DNA of 5,448 bases, taken from assembly GCA_037130425.1 (NCBI GenBank), contig JBAXTB010000383.1, positions 1-5,448 of the forward strand, read 5' to 3'. The notes under the pieces are model-generated. The model searched no databases and was not told the origin of the DNA. It was given only the letters and a program-made list of their open reading frames with translations. The translations under genes and the position numbers were made by a program. This stretch comes from M3007 sp037130425 (GTDB taxonomy: Bacteria; Bacteroidota; Bacteroidia; Chitinophagales; Saprospiraceae). The first letter of the stretch is position 1, and each line of letters opens with the position of its first letter. Positions 5,309 through 5,448 of the stretch are shown one piece after another.

Positions 5309-5448
5309 ACACGGAAATGGGGGGAACGTTCAATATTTTTTATCGTTTTGTTCCTATTTGAAGCAATGTCGTTGACTTAATTCTACTATGTTGCTTTAGG
5401 TTTTTAGTTTTCGGATAATGGAATTTCGAGCGTTTTTCTTGGCCGCCC
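5309..5448 (-). other. upstream region of the three-gene operon, no gene seen
   Basis: This stretch should hold the operon promoter. It contains a perfect 8-bp palindrome, GAACGTTC (5324-5331), and on the minus strand a GGAAC like an ECF -35 element, but no CGT-type -10 at the usual 16-17 bp spacing, so I do not assign a promoter. No supported reading frame enters from the right edge. Confidence 0.3.

Noticed and set aside
5340..5448. Possible plus-strand promoter (TTGACT near 5373 and TACTAT near 5385, or TAGTTTTC near 5405)
   Set aside because: The spacing between the boxes is far too short for a sigma-70 promoter, the Bacteroidota -7 match is incomplete, and no plus-strand gene follows inside the window.

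Overview
The window looks like a piece of a Bacteroidota chromosome, possibly from the Saprospiria (Haliscomenobacter/Lewinella-like; the rank below phylum is a guess). The reasons are: AT-rich start contexts without Shine-Dalgarno sequences, a relaxed lipobox lipoprotein, small secreted beta-barrel proteins, an ECF sigma factor followed by a membrane anti-sigma-like protein with a DTVYVDK stretch, and a secreted FGE-sulfatase (Gld-like) protein whose N-terminal half resembles the soluble tail of DUF2723 membrane proteins.

Left half, plus strand (1-2263). An AT-rich leader precedes a 259-aa predicted lipoprotein (237-1016) with two short motifs that resemble beta/gamma-crystallin Greek-key signatures. 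A perfect 14-bp hairpin (1030-1063) separates it from two small secreted proteins (1077-1697 and 1694-2263). Their stop and start codons overlap as ATGA. Both look like small outer-membrane beta-barrels and may be divergent copies of one another. This half is visibly more AT-rich than the rest.

Middle (2264-2516). The two gene groups converge here. This gap holds a degenerate tandem array of three short hairpins with a repeated spacer, which looks like a Bacteroidota REP-like interspersed element. No gene is supported in it.

Right half, minus strand (5275 down to 2517). A three-gene operon is transcribed leftwards: a secreted DUF2723-tail/FGE-like protein, then an ECF sigma-70 factor, then a single-pass membrane protein that is probably its anti-sigma factor. 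The gaps are 24 nt and about 5 nt (or a 4-nt overlap). The layout suggests a cell-envelope sensing module: the sigma factor would be held by the membrane protein and the secreted FGE-fold protein could be a sensor, effector or target. That connection is inference. An 8-bp inverted repeat lies directly against the start codon of the first gene and is the clearest candidate control site. Positions 5309-5448 hold no supported gene.

No RNA gene, CRISPR array, insertion sequence or tRNA was seen.
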